DNA of 64,000 nucleotides from Craterostigma plantagineum (taxonomy: Eukaryota > Streptophyta > Magnoliopsida > Lamiales > Linderniaceae), in NCBI GenBank assembly GCA_027422505.1, contig JAPQWV010000012.1, forward strand, positions 23,265,501-23,329,500, given 5' to 3'. How positions within the stretch are numbered: position 1 is the stretch's first letter; every line of letters starts with the position of its first letter. The translations under genes were made by a program, and so were the position numbers. Under the pieces are notes generated by a model that was not told where the DNA came from, did not search any database, and saw only the letters and a list, made by a program, of their open reading frames with translations. Below are positions 47,323 to 58,838 of this stretch, piece after piece.

Positions 47323-47993
47323 TAGACATGCCCAACCGCCGGTTAACCGTAACCGGCGGTTCACGGTTAGTCCATGGGACTAACCGTAACCGAACCGGCT
47401 GGGGGCGGTTGACGGTTAGCCGTCCCCGGTTGCCGGTTAACTAACCGCCGGTTAGTAAACCGCCGGTTAGATGGTTAACCGGCGGTTGAACCGCCGGTTA
47501 TTTTTTTATTTTTTATTTTTTTTTGAAATTTTTTATTTTTTATTTTGCAATTTACTATAAAGTTAAATGAATTTTTGGGGTATTTTCGTTCATATTTTAC
47601 TATTGATATAAAATTTTAAATATAATATATTTTATGAATCATGAAATATATTACGCAATTTTAATGCAATATAAAATACATAATTTAAAAAATTTCTAAA
47701 TAGTTAGTATTAATATTAGTAAAGTTACATAGTATTTCTATTAATTAATATTAATATGAGTAAATTAAAATAGTATAATTTTATTTATTATTATTTTTTT
47801 TATTTACGGTTCAACCGCCGGTTAACCGCCTAACCGGCGGTTAATAACCGGCGGTTGGCGGTTGGGGAAAACCCCTAACCGCCCCGTAACCGGCCGGTGA
47901 CGGTTGCGGTTACGGTTACCGGCCGGTTACGGTTATAACCGTAACCGGCGGTTCGGTTCAACCGCCGGTTACGGTTAAAATTGGGCATGTCTA
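47323..47993. mobile_element. hAT-like MITE built of CCGGCGGTTA repeats
   Basis: 671 bases with terminal inverted repeats TAGACATGCCCAA / TTGGGCATGTCTA. Flanks share ATTACCA (left about 47313-47319, right 47994-48000), a plausible but slightly decayed 8-bp target duplication. Both ends consist of repeated AACCGCCGGTTA-type palindromes around an AT-rich centre. Non-coding. Confidence 0.75.
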
Positions 47994-48202
47994 ATTACCA
48001 TGCAGCGCTACCCATTAGTATGAGAAGCTTTGCGACCCTGTAAGAAAATATTCGAAATGCCGAGGCAATTATTACAACATCACAACTATGGAAATCTATC
48101 GAAGCTCCAAAATAACCTCAAAATTTTCGGAAAATTGCGCAATAGATTGTTTCTAAGGGTGGCCGAAGTAGTTGATGTTGCTTTTCCGAAGTAGTTGAGG
48201 TT
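47994..48202. other. spacer between MITE and copia element
   Basis: 209 bases without recognised content. Confidence 0.5.
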
Positions 48203-48374
48203 TATTACGAATAAATGAGTATGGATGTCCATACCTTATATTTAATGTGGTAGATGAAATTTTTCCTATAAATAGGTTGTATCATTCCATTGAAATGCAC
48301 ACAAAAATTTAGACAAAGTTTTTCTCTTTGATGCTCACGTTAGTTTATATATATTATATAAGTATTTTATAACA
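48203..48374 (+). repeat. copia 5' LTR
   Basis: 172 bases, ending ATAACA. It is followed by CGTTACAGCACGAGACTC, which probably includes the primer binding site of this copia lineage. Confidence 0.82.
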
Positions 48375-48524
48375 CGTTACAGCACGAGACTCTACCGACA
48401 ACGCCGATCCCAAACGACGACGTTAATTTCTGCCGAAGATTTACGGGCATAATTAAGGTATAATAATTTTATTTCACCAAATTATACAAATTTAACATAT
48501 ATATACAATATACAACAAAATGTC

Positions 48525-48603
48525 ATAGTCCGACTGGTTTCGCGGAATACCGTCAAAATCTAATTGATGGAAGGTCCAGATTTCAAATCCCAGCGGTGGC
48601 ATA
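48525..48603 (+). other. degenerate tRNA-like segment in the copia leader
   Basis: An A-box-like GTCCGACTGGTT and, about 45 bases on, a B-box-like GATTTCAAATCCC followed by GCGGTGGCA mimic the internal promoter and 3' half of a Ser/Leu-type tRNA. The cloverleaf is not intact and the B-box differs from GGTTCGAATCC, so this is a tRNA relic or SINE head rather than a tRNA gene. Confidence 0.45.
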
Positions 48604-48624
48604 TTAAATTTTTCTTTTTTCTAT

Positions 48625-48768
48625 CCGACTAGCTTGGTTCGGTTTGTCCGACTAGCTTGGTTCGGTTTGTCCGACTAGCTTGGTTCGATTTATACCGCCT
48701 ATCATGTGATGGTTTGTACCACCTGATATGTGCCGGTTTATACCGCCTATTATGCGCCGGTTTGTAAC
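48625..48768 (+). repeat. two short tandem arrays (about 23 and 24 bp) in the copia leader
   Basis: The unit containing GTCCGACTAGCTTGGTTCG is repeated three times (about 48625-48688). It is followed by about four diverged units of the form TACCGCCTATYATGYGCCGG (to 48768), where the TR-GAG element is inserted. Confidence 0.8.
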
Positions 48769-49399
48769 TGTAGCGACCCTAGCCATCGCTACCATTTCTA
48801 TCGTCATCCTATGTGACTAACGACGTAATTAAATTACGGAAGTGCAGAAATGCGCATAAAATTTTTCCTTTTTCATAAAGGAAGTCTTTGTACATGTCAA
48901 AAGAATACATTTATACATCAAAAGAATTTTCTTTGAGTTCTAATCTCATGCTAGTCTTAAATACACGGGTAGCGTATACATTCGCATCAAAAGAATCCTA
49001 TGCGCCCGGCCTCACAGGTCGTCGTCCACGTACACACCACCCCCAAAAGTCGCCCGGAAGCTTCAAAAGACTGCCTTGCTAGCTAGGCGATCACATACCG
49101 TGTTCGCTCGTACCTACAACACATAACGTAAGGGTGAGCTAAAGAGCTCAGTAAGCAGAAACTATATGCATGCAGTGCACGTGTCCTATCTCGCAATGAC
49201 ATCCGCGTCAATGCTTTTCTAGACTTCACTTTTCTCCTCATACCCTTTCCTTTGATTTTCTCTTTCACCTCGTAACCGGGCCCTCGGCTTTTCTATCTCA
49301 CTATGTCCCATCATAGGGCTCATTCAACTTCATACGTATATACGAGTGTCAGTACCCACACACTGAGAGGCCACCCCTTAGTTCGCAATTTGCATTCGA

Positions 49400-49760
49400 C
49401 TCCATGGCACCTTTTTAGCCCAACGCGATCCACATTGGGAGGCTAACTACGCCTTTTTAGCCCAATGCGATCGTCATTGAGAGGCAACCCTTATTCATCT
49501 CCGTGGCACCTTTTTAGCCCAATGCGATCCACATTGGGAGGCTAACGACGCCTTTTTGGCCCAATGCGATCGTCATTGAGAGGCAACCCTTATTCATTTC
49601 CGTGGCACCTTTTTTGGCCCAATGAGATCCACGTTGGGAGGCTAATAGCGCCTTTTTGGCCCAACGGTGGACATTGGGAGGCAACCCCAGTACGCAAATT
49701 GCTGTCCACATTGGGAGGCCGATAACGCCTTTTTAGCCCAATGCGGTCCCGAAGGTGTCC
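49400..49760. repeat. tandem array in LTR, AGCCCAATGCGATC-type units
   Basis: Alternating units of about 40-55 bases share CACCTTTTTAGCCCAATGCG, then CACATTGGGAGGCTAA or GTCATTGAGAGGCAACC. There are about seven to eight imperfect copies; the same array recurs at 55312-55672 in the other LTR. Confidence 0.85.
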
Positions 49761-50414
49761 TTTTTAGCCCAGCGCGGCCTGGCACACGTGCGCTTTACGC
49801 TGGTAGCCCACTCCGAGGTTGCCAACACCCGAGACACCCTTGGTGTCGCGTCTTCCCTCGGGTCGCACCCTCCAGGTCACGCTTCCCGTCCTAGGATTCT
49901 TAACCCATCATAATTGTAACTCGGCGATGCCTTTCTATCTCCATGGTGACATAGGAGAGTCGTTACTCAACGGTGGAATCGATAACAGATGCCCATGTTG
50001 GCAACTATTCATCGCTCGCAGGCGATCCTGACTCACACACGCTCTCGTGTCCTAACTGCCATACTAAGCGTGTATGCACGTGATCATGTCGTGAAATCAT
50101 GTACATATGCATGTCATGCCATAGATAGTAAGTACAACATGTAGCACAAGCTTCACATTCTGTCAAGAAAGCACGTAGGCATATAATTATGCACATAAAA
50201 GTCATGTGTTGTAGTTGAAGTGTAGTTTCCACTTACCTGTCGTCCGTAGATTGTTAGCGAGTGGTCCTGCGAAATTATTAATCCTTGATCCTAAGCATGA
50301 AATTATAATGTCAGTACTCTATCGAAATTACTTGACTAGCTAAAGTCTCGAATTTCCTAAGTGCCGATATATTATTTTTAATATTGCCTTTATCTAATAA
50401 TTATTTGGAAAGAG

Positions 50415-51885
50415 TTCGCTAATGTTAGTTCGTGAAAGTTTAACACTCGTGAAATAGACTTAAAATTCGTGATATACTTCGAAATTCGTGAAATTACCAT
50501 TCCCTAATAATTCGTGCCCAGTTCGTAAAAATTATAGTTCGCGAAGTTGGTTTTCATAGTTCGCGAATTCTTACAAGATACCTATCTTTTCTCCTTCAAT
50601 TCGCAAAGTTATGCTCTGCACAAACCTTTCGCGAATCTTATTTAGTCTAGCGAAGTCCTAAGTCCGTGACAAGATGTTCGCGTCGGACCCTAATTCGTGA
50701 AATATTCAACGTGTTAAATTCGCGAATAATAACTTGATTCGCGAAGTCATCCACTCTTACACTCGGTTCGCAAATTGGTTTGAGGCTCCTCACAATTCGC
50801 CAAACGTTGGACTCGTCGTCTTGGATTCGTGAAGCTCATGTGATTCCCCAAACTCAACCCGCGAAATACACGGGTTCGCCATCCTATGGGATTCGCGAAG
50901 TTATTTATGCAACTTGTAATTCGTGGAGTCTTATACAGCTTATAATATTTTTATATTCCCTTAAGGTTCGTGAGTTTCCTATGGTGCAGGCACAAGTCTC
51001 AATTTCACTAAATTTGTGGAGTATCAATAATTGATCCGTGAAGTTTATCCTATGATTTACAAACCTTTATTTATGAGCCTATTGAGCTACCTAGGGACTT
51101 GAAGTATTATGACATCGTGACCTTCATGGGATGACTTAGTCCATATAATTTATTAATATTCAAACCTTACCATTCGCCAAGCTCATGTGCCTCTAATATT
51201 AGTTTATTCCTTGCATGCACAATTATCAAGGTCGCTATCAATTTGTGAAGTGTTAGTCAATTATGAAGTTGTTGCCTATTCTCAACTTGTCAAATGCTCA
51301 TTGGTTTGTGAAATGGTTCACGTATGAGTCACCCTCCACTAACCTTTTATGTCATGATGATTGGTTCACAAAGTCTAACAATTCGCCAACTTTCAATTCG
51401 CAAATCAGCTCAAACCTAGTTCGCAAAGTTAGCCAAGTCAATCAAAAATTCGCGAAACGTAAAAAGCCTCGCACTTAATTCGCAAACCCTCAAGTATTCG
51501 CAAAGTTATCATCCCCTCGCACAATTCGCAAAGTGTTCCACGTACTCAATTTGTCCATTTACCGAGTTCGCAAAGCTCGCTCGATTCGCGAAGTGGGTTC
51601 GCAAAGCTCTTCAACCCGCGAAGTGCATGGACCCGCAAAGTGTCATGAGCCCGCCAACTTCAATTCGCAAAGCAGTTTTGTGGCTTCTTCACTTCGCGGC
51701 TTCGAGGATTCGCTAAATCAGTTCGCGGCCTTGGACCCGTAAAAGCATGGATTCGCAAACCTTCCGCGGGTTCGCCGTCTTGCATGAAGTTCGCAAATTA
51801 GCTTGAGTTCGCAAATTTGTGGTTCGCGAAGTGCCTCTAATTCGCCAAATCTTTGGGTTCGCGACTTTTACAACCCGCGAAGTGT
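50415..51885. repeat. dispersed TTCGCGAA-like palindrome array in LTR
   Basis: Words TTCGCGAA, TTCGCAAA, TTCGTGAA, TTCGCCAA and CCCGCGAA recur every 15-40 bases with random-looking spacers and are densest at 51370-51860. The same array occurs at 56327-57797 in the right LTR. Confidence 0.85.
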
Positions 51886-53303
51886 TATGAATTTCACCAA
51901 CTAGTTCGAAACCTATCACGACTTCAAGGAAGCCCTTTTCTAGAAACAATAAAAGTATCATCCGAGTTTCAAATATCTCCTAAACTCTTAAAATCTAGTC
52001 ACGACGATAAAAGGGCTCCTAATGACACGAAACTTGGTAGGAAAATATTCTTTTATAATTAAAACCTAGCTAATGGCATTTCGTCGGCTAAAATTCTTAG
52101 AGCATTCCATTATATGAACGAAATACAAGAGACTATAATACTAGGATTATACCTATTCCCAAGCTTATGAGAAATCTTTTGATCTTGTCCCTCTTTTCTT
52201 GTGGTTTTTCCGTTAGCTCTCTTCCCTCCCCAAGTGTTTCGATGGTTTCTCTTCCCCCAAATGAGGTTAGGGAGTTGGAAGGTTGGGTAGATATTTTCTT
52301 ATGGTAGGTATGGGTAGTGGGACTAAAGTTGACGTGAGTTCCCATAAATTGAGGAACTTTGTCTCCCAAGGTTCTCTAAATGACATGGGCCCAAGTTTAA
52401 ATATTTTAGCCCAATTTCTATTCTCATCTCTAAGTACTTGGACCAACTTAAAATCCCACTTGGGCCTTGTTATTCCATTTAATATTTATTGGGTTCCCAC
52501 TCTAAATATTATTTCCTTAATTTTCCTTTTTGTCTAATTTTCGAAAACTTCCTAAATAAATCAGATATTGTAAAAGCCAAAATCGAATGCACCTCCCTCG
52601 CAAAGTCGCTTAAGCACATAATTTACCACACAAAATTTCATATAAGTCATGTAAGCACGAAATTCACGTAGTCATATAAGCATGGAACGTGTTATGCAAA
52701 TTTGTGAAATCACGTAAGCATAGAATGTACGCTAATTTACTGGCTAATTAGCCTATGGGGCTCGGGTCTTACATCATCCCCCCCTTAAAGAGGATTTCGC
52801 CCCCGAAATCTGTCCGTTCGGGACAGTTCAGGGTAACGACCCCCTTACCTCATTCTCACATTCTCAAGTCACTTATTCTATTGACTGGTTTCTCCCTAAT
52901 AATTTTACTAAAGGAGTTTCCCTTTTTTCCTAAGTCGATTCGATTCCTATGTCGAATATCTCTACTGGCTTTTCATCGTAACCCAAAATATGGGTTTTGT
53001 TTAGGATGTGGGAATTCGTTCCTAAGTGCAGGACCTGGGTCAGCGACAAGGTTGGGGTGGGAAGGTCATTGGGAGCTTGCGACAATACTGCGGTTATTCC
53101 AACTGTCATGCTACTTAGTTCATGCTGCGATCACTTTTATGAACGTCCGATTGCCTGCTGTTAGTTTCCAAGGCCCGTGTCTTTTATTGGCATAGGTCTT
53201 TTGCCTAGTCTATGCTGCTTGCCACTTGCGTATGTCGCCCCGACCTTTGCCACTTCTCGCATTAGATCTGAACTTGGTTCTAGTCGGGTCCCGTTTGGGG
53301 TAG

Positions 53304-54524
53304 TCACCTCGCACTTGCTTTCGGCCAACTAGGTGTGACCTCAAGTTTCATCGTGCACTTAATGGAATCATGCGGGGCTCGTGCTTCTACTGGTGTGCAT
53401 GTTGAAGTTTTGTGTGTAGGTGAGATACCTGTTTCCACAGGCGGGTTATCCTCTGCTTCTTCCGACATGATTGCGTATACCCGAGCTGATGCGGTCGGGA
53501 GTCTGGTCTGTCTCCCGTCTTGACTTGCTGAGGGGTTCTCCTGGCATGCTCTGGAGGAGTGGCCTATCTTGCCACATTTGTTACACGTTGCATTCTGGTA
53601 GAAGCAGACACCCAGATGTCGCCGTGTACATCTTGGGCACACTGGTATGTTCTGTTGGGGCCTTCCTTGGTTCGGATTGGGTTGCTGAGGTGGTTCGGGC
53701 CTGTCCTGTCCACCCCGTTTCGCGCCATTGACCACGAATTGACGTTTCTGATCACCTCCACTCCATTGCGACGCTTGCGCAAATTTTCGCTTCATTTCTT
53801 GGGCTCGGGTGATTTTGGCTTCAGCCTGCTCTGCCACTAGTGCCCTTTCCGCCACTTGTGCGTACGTGGCTCCTTGCAGTCCAGCCATGCTTACGTCTCG
53901 ATATAGCTCCGGTTTTAGGCCCTCGAGGAATCGCTCGATCTTCAGGTCATCCGTGCTCACCATGTGGGCAGCGAACCTTGAAAGTTGTTCAAACTTCCTT
54001 ATGTACTCAGCTACGGTCATCGTCCCTTGCCGAAGGTTGATGAATTCGCTCATCCGCTGGGCTCGAACTGAGGCTGTATAATACTTGCCTCTGAACAATT
54101 CCTTGAAGTGGTCCCAGCTCATTGTGGCAGGGTTCTCAATGACTTGGATCGTATCCCACCAGTATCCTGCGCTCCCCCTAAGTAGAAACGTGGCACAGAG
54201 CACCTTCTCCGCCTCTGGGACTCGGCTGTACTGGAACATGCTTTCAATGGTTCTGATCCAGTCATCAGCAGTGGTTGTATCGGTTGCATCCTCGAAAGTG
54301 GGTGGGTTCAGTCTCCGAAATCTTTCTCCCACCAACTCGGCTCTTTCAGCCTGGGTCGGTCCCGTATTCGTGTTGTTCTGCTGGATTAGTTGTTGGATTT
54401 GGGCGGATTGCTGACGGACTAGTTCTGTCAGCTGAAGGATGATTGCGTCTCGGTTATCGGTAGGGGCTGGGTTTTCTCTATCTGGGTCAGTACTTCTACT
54501 TCCCTCACCTCTAATTCTTACCAT
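53304..54524 (-). CDS. Gag protein of the TR-GAG element
   Basis: An intact 406-aa frame, the only coding unit of the element. The N-terminus is charged, with a Gln-rich coil (about residues 30-60). The capsid-like retrotransposon Gag domain covers about 80-200, with RGSAGYWWDT and YIRKFEQLSRFA. A basic region and a CCHC zinc knuckle follow (about 307-323; CNKCGKIGHSSRAC), preceded by an extra CPRC-type pair (about 297-309). Such a protein packages element RNA into particles. No protease, reverse transcriptase or integrase follows; the frame ends soon after the knuckle, so enzymes must come from a related autonomous element. The ATG at 54524 is about 145 bases inside the 5' LTR boundary, a normal leader position. 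Confidence 0.93.
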   Translation of the reverse strand: MVRIRGEGSRSTDPDRENPAPTDNRDAIILQLTELVRQQSAQIQQLIQQNNTNTGPTQAERAELVGERFRRLNPPTFEDATDTTTADDWIRTIESMFQYSRVPEAEKVLCATFLLRGSAGYWWDTIQVIENPATMSWDHFKELFRGKYYTASVRAQRMSEFINLRQGTMTVAEYIRKFEQLSRFAAHMVSTDDLKIERFLEGLKPELYRDVSMAGLQGATYAQVAERALVAEQAEAKITRAQEMKRKFAQASQWSGGDQKRQFVVNGAKRGGQDRPEPPQQPNPNQGRPQQNIPVCPRCTRRHLGVCFYQNATCNKCGKIGHSSRACQENPSASQDGRQTRLPTASARVYAIMSEEAEDNPPVETGISPTHKTSTCTPVEARAPHDSIKCTMKLEVTPSWPKASAR

Positions 54525-54666
54525 CTTTTCTTTCTATCCTGGCAGTGCCTATAGTCAGTGAATTCATGCAACACAGAAATTCTCATAATCATAAAACTTA
54601 CAGGCAAGGCTGCTTCCGTGCTTTTGGGTGTGTGTACATGGACAGTCTACAGAACCTGTGACCGAA

Positions 54667-54678
54667 GCTCTGATACCA
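54667..54678 (-). other. primer binding site, tRNA-iMet type (TR-GAG)
   Basis: TGGTATCAGAGC on the minus strand, two bases inside the right LTR. An exact match to the usual initiator-Met primer site. Confidence 0.93.
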
Positions 54679-54680
54679 AC

Positions 54681-57600
54681 TGTAGCGACCCTAGCCATCG
54701 CTACCATTTCTATCGTCATCCTATGTGACTAACGACGTAATTAAATTACGGAAGTGCAGAAATGCGCATAAAATTTTTCCTTTTTCATAAAGGAAGTCTT
54801 TGTACATGTCAAAAGAATACATTTATACATCAAAAGAATTTTCTTTGAGTTCTAATCTCATGCTAGTCTTAAATACACGGGTAGCGTATACATTCGCATC
54901 AAAAGAATCCTATGCGCCCGGCCTCACAGGTCGTCGTCCACGTACACACCACCCCCAAAAGTCGCCCGGAAGCTTCAAAAGACTGCCTTGCTAGCTAGGC
55001 GATCACATACCGTGTTCGCTCGTACCTACAACACATAACGTAAGGGTGAGCTAAAGAGCTCAGTAAGCAGAAACTATATGCATGCAGTGCACGTGTCCTA
55101 TCTCGCAATGACATCCGCGTCAATGCTTTTCTAGACTTCACTTTTCTCCTCATACCCTTTCCTTTGATTTTCTCTTTCACCTCGTAACCGGGCCCTCGGC
55201 TTTTCTATCTCACTATGTCCCATCATAGGGCTCATTCAACTTCATACGTATATACGAGTGTCAGTACCCACACACTGAGAGGCCACCCCTTAGTTCGCAA
55301 TTTGCATTCGACTCCATGGCACCTTTTTAGCCCAACGCGATCCACATTGGGAGGCTAACTACGCCTTTTTAGCCCAATGCGATCGTCATTGAGAGGCAAC
55401 CCTTATTCATCTCCGTGGCACCTTTTTAGCCCAATGCGATCCACATTGGGAGGCTAACGACGCCTTTTTGGCCCAATGCGATCGTCATTGAGAGGCAACC
55501 CTTATTCATTTCCGTGGCACCTTTTTTGGCCCAATGAGATCCACGTTGGGAGGCTAATAGCGCCTTTTTGGCCCAACGGTGGACATTGGGAGGCAACCCC
55601 AGTACGCAAATTGCTGTCCACATTGGGAGGCCGATAACGCCTTTTTAGCCCAATGCGGTCCCGAAGGTGTCCTTTTTAGCCCAGCGCGGCCTGGCACACG
55701 TGCGCTTTACGCTGGTAGCCCACTCCGAGGTTGCCAACACCCGAGACACCCTTGGTGTCGCGTCTTCCCTCGGGTCGCACCCTCCAGGTCACGCTTCCCG
55801 TCCTAGGATTCTTAACCCATCATAATTGTAACTCGGCGATGCCTTTCTATCTCCATGGTGACATAGGAGAGTCGTTACTCAACGGTGGAATCGATAACAG
55901 ATGCCCATGTTGGCAACTATTCATCGCTCGCAGGCGATCCTGACTCACACACGCTCTCGTGTCCTAACTGCCATACTAAGCGTGTATGCACGTGATCATG
56001 TCGTGAAATCATGTACATATGCATGTCATGCCATAGATAGTAAGTACAACATGTAGCACAAGCTTCACATTCTGTCAAGAAAGCACGTAGGCATATAATT
56101 ATGCACATAAAAGTCATGTGTTGTAGTTGAAGTGTAGTTTCCACTTACCTGTCGTCCGTAGATTGTTAGCGAGTGGTCCTGCGAAATTATTAATCCTTGA
56201 TCCTAAGCATGAAATTATAATGTCAGTACTCTATCGAAATTACTTGACTAGCTAAAGTCTCGAATTTCCTAAGTGCCGATATATTATTTTTAATATTGCC
56301 TTTATCTAATAATTATTTGGAAAGAGTTCGCTAATGTTAGTTCGTGAAAGTTTAACACTCGTGAAATAGACTTAAAATTCGTGATATACTTCGAAATTCG
56401 TGAAATTACCATTCCCTAATAATTCGTGCCCAGTTCGTAAAAATTATAGTTCGCGAAGTTGGTTTTCATAGTTCGCGAATTCTTACAAGATACCTATCTT
56501 TTCTCCTTCAATTCGCAAAGTTATGCTCTGCACAAACCTTTCGCGAATCTTATTTAGTCTAGCGAAGTCCTAAGTCCGTGACAAGATGTTCGCGTCGGAC
56601 CCTAATTCGTGAAATATTCAACGTGTTAAATTCGCGAATAATAACTTGATTCGCGAAGTCATCCACTCTTACACTCGGTTCGCAAATTGGTTTGAGGCTC
56701 CTCACAATTCGCCAAACGTTGGACTCGTCGTCTTGGATTCGTGAAGCTCATGTGATTCCCCAAACTCAACCCGCGAAATACACGGGTTCGCCATCCTATG
56801 GGATTCGCGAAGTTATTTATGCAACTTGTAATTCGTGGAGTCTTATACAGCTTATAATATTTTTATATTCCCTTAAGGTTCGTGAGTTTCCTATGGTGCA
56901 GGCACAAGTCTCAATTTCACTAAATTTGTGGAGTATCAATAATTGATCCGTGAAGTTTATCCTATGATTTACAAACCTTTATTTATGAGCCTATTGAGCT
57001 ACCTAGGGACTTGAAGTATTATGACATCGTGACCTTCATGGGATGACTTAGTCCATATAATTTATTAATATTCAAACCTTACCATTCGCCAAGCTCATGT
57101 GCCTCTAATATTAGTTTATTCCTTGCATGCACAATTATCAAGGTCGCTATCAATTTGTGAAGTGTTAGTCAATTATGAAGTTGTTGCCTATTCTCAACTT
57201 GTCAAATGCTCATTGGTTTGTGAAATGGTTCACGTATGAGTCACCCTCCACTAACCTTTTATGTCATGATGATTGGTTCACAAAGTCTAACAATTCGCCA
57301 ACTTTCAATTCGCAAATCAGCTCAAACCTAGTTCGCAAAGTTAGCCAAGTCAATCAAAAATTCGCGAAACGTAAAAAGCCTCGCACTTAATTCGCAAACC
57401 CTCAAGTATTCGCAAAGTTATCATCCCCTCGCACAATTCGCAAAGTGTTCCACGTACTCAATTTGTCCATTTACCGAGTTCGCAAAGCTCGCTCGATTCG
57501 CGAAGTGGGTTCGCAAAGCTCTTCAACCCGCGAAGTGCATGGACCCGCAAAGTGTCATGAGCCCGCCAACTTCAATTCGCAAAGCAGTTTTGTGGCTTCT

Positions 57601-58685
57601 TCACTTCGCGGCTTCGAGGATTCGCTAAATCAGTTCGCGGCCTTGGACCCGTAAAAGCATGGATTCGCAAACCTTCCGCGGGTTCGCCGTCTTGCATGAA
57701 GTTCGCAAATTAGCTTGAGTTCGCAAATTTGTGGTTCGCGAAGTGCCTCTAATTCGCCAAATCTTTGGGTTCGCGACTTTTACAACCCGCGAAGTGTTAT
57801 GAATTTCACCAACTAGTTCGAAACCTATCACGACTTCAAGGAAGCCCTTTTCTAGAAACAATAAAAGTATCATCCGAGTTTCAAATATCTCCTAAACTCT
57901 TAAAATCTAGTCACGACGATAAAAGGGCTCCTAATGACACGAAACTTGGTAGGAAAATATTCTTTTATAATTAAAACCTAGCTAATGGCATTTCGTCGGC
58001 TAAAATTCTTAGAGCATTCCATTATATGAACGAAATACAAGAGACTATAATACTAGGATTATACCTATTCCCAAGCTTATGAGAAATCTTTTGATCTTGT
58101 CCCTCTTTTCTTGTGGTTTTTCCGTTAGCTCTCTTCCCTCCCCAAGTGTTTCGATGGTTTCTCTTCCCCCAAATGAGGTTAGGGAGTTGGAAGGTTGGGT
58201 AGATATTTTCTTATGGTAGGTATGGGTAGTGGGACTAAAGTTGACGTGAGTTCCCATAAATTGAGGAACTTTGTCTCCCAAGGTTCTCTAAATGACATGG
58301 GCCCAAGTTTAAATATTTTAGCCCAATTTCTATTCTCATCTCTAAGTACTTGGACCAACTTAAAATCCCACTTGGGCCTTGTTATTCCATTTAATATTTA
58401 TTGGGTTCCCACTCTAAATATTATTTCCTTAATTTTCCTTTTTGTCTAATTTTCGAAAACTTCCTAAATAAATCAGATATTGTAAAAGCCAAAATCGAAT
58501 GCACCTCCCTCGCAAAGTCGCTTAAGCACATAATTTACCACACAAAATTTCATATAAGTCATGTAAGCACGAAATTCACGTAGTCATATAAGCATGGAAC
58601 GTGTTATGCAAATTTGTGAAATCACGTAAGCATAGAATGTACGCTAATTTACTGGCTAATTAGCCTATGGGGCTCGGGTCTTACA
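54681..58685 (-). repeat. TR-GAG LTR, right copy (5' LTR)
   Basis: 4,005 bases, offset exactly 5,912 from the left copy at both ends. It acts as promoter LTR for the Gag gene by polarity. Confidence 0.95.
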
Positions 58686-58838
58686 GTAACTCCCGCCAAT
58701 AACTACGTCTAATTATATATTTGAAATAATTGGCTATACCGACTATATTTTTCGAATATTATTTTATGAAGATTAGTCATGCATGTAATATTTTGTCATG
58801 TTATCATTTTTGAAATGCTTTTTGTATTTTATAGTAAT

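Larger units (their letters stand above)
48769..52773 (-). repeat. TR-GAG LTR, left copy (3' LTR)
   Basis: 4,005 bases, same as 54681-58685 in every stretch compared. Internal features are a tandem array (49400-49760) and the TTCGCGAA-like word array (about 50415-51885). It contains no protein domain. Confidence 0.95.
48769..58685 (-). mobile_element. TR-GAG type LTR element with 4-kb LTRs (Ty3/gypsy-derived)
   Basis: 9,917 bases. The LTRs at 48769-52773 and 54681-58685 are each 4,005 bases, start TGTAGCGACCC and end GGGTCTTACA. The target duplication GTAAC lies at 48764-48768 and 58686-58690. The primer site TGGTATCAGAGC (minus, 54667-54678) is two bases from the right LTR. A polypurine tract (AAGGGGGGGATGA on minus) touches the left LTR. 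The 1.9-kb interior encodes only Gag, so this is a non-autonomous terminal-repeat element with a GAG domain, probably derived from a Tekay/Del-like chromovirus by its Gag and LTR ends. The spacing between matching points is constant (5,912), and I saw no LTR difference where I compared, so it is very young. Confidence 0.95.

Noticed and set aside
48525..48603. Functional tRNA gene
   Set aside because: B-box and stems are degenerate; kept only as a tRNA-like relic.
49400..49760. Regularly spaced repeats resembling a CRISPR array
   Set aside because: Plant LTR tandem array; units and spacers are all repeated and the same block recurs in the other LTR; no cas genes.
48888..52671. Many 60-85-codon frames inside the 4-kb LTR, duplicated at 54800-58583
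   Set aside because: Identical only because the LTRs are identical; no domains.
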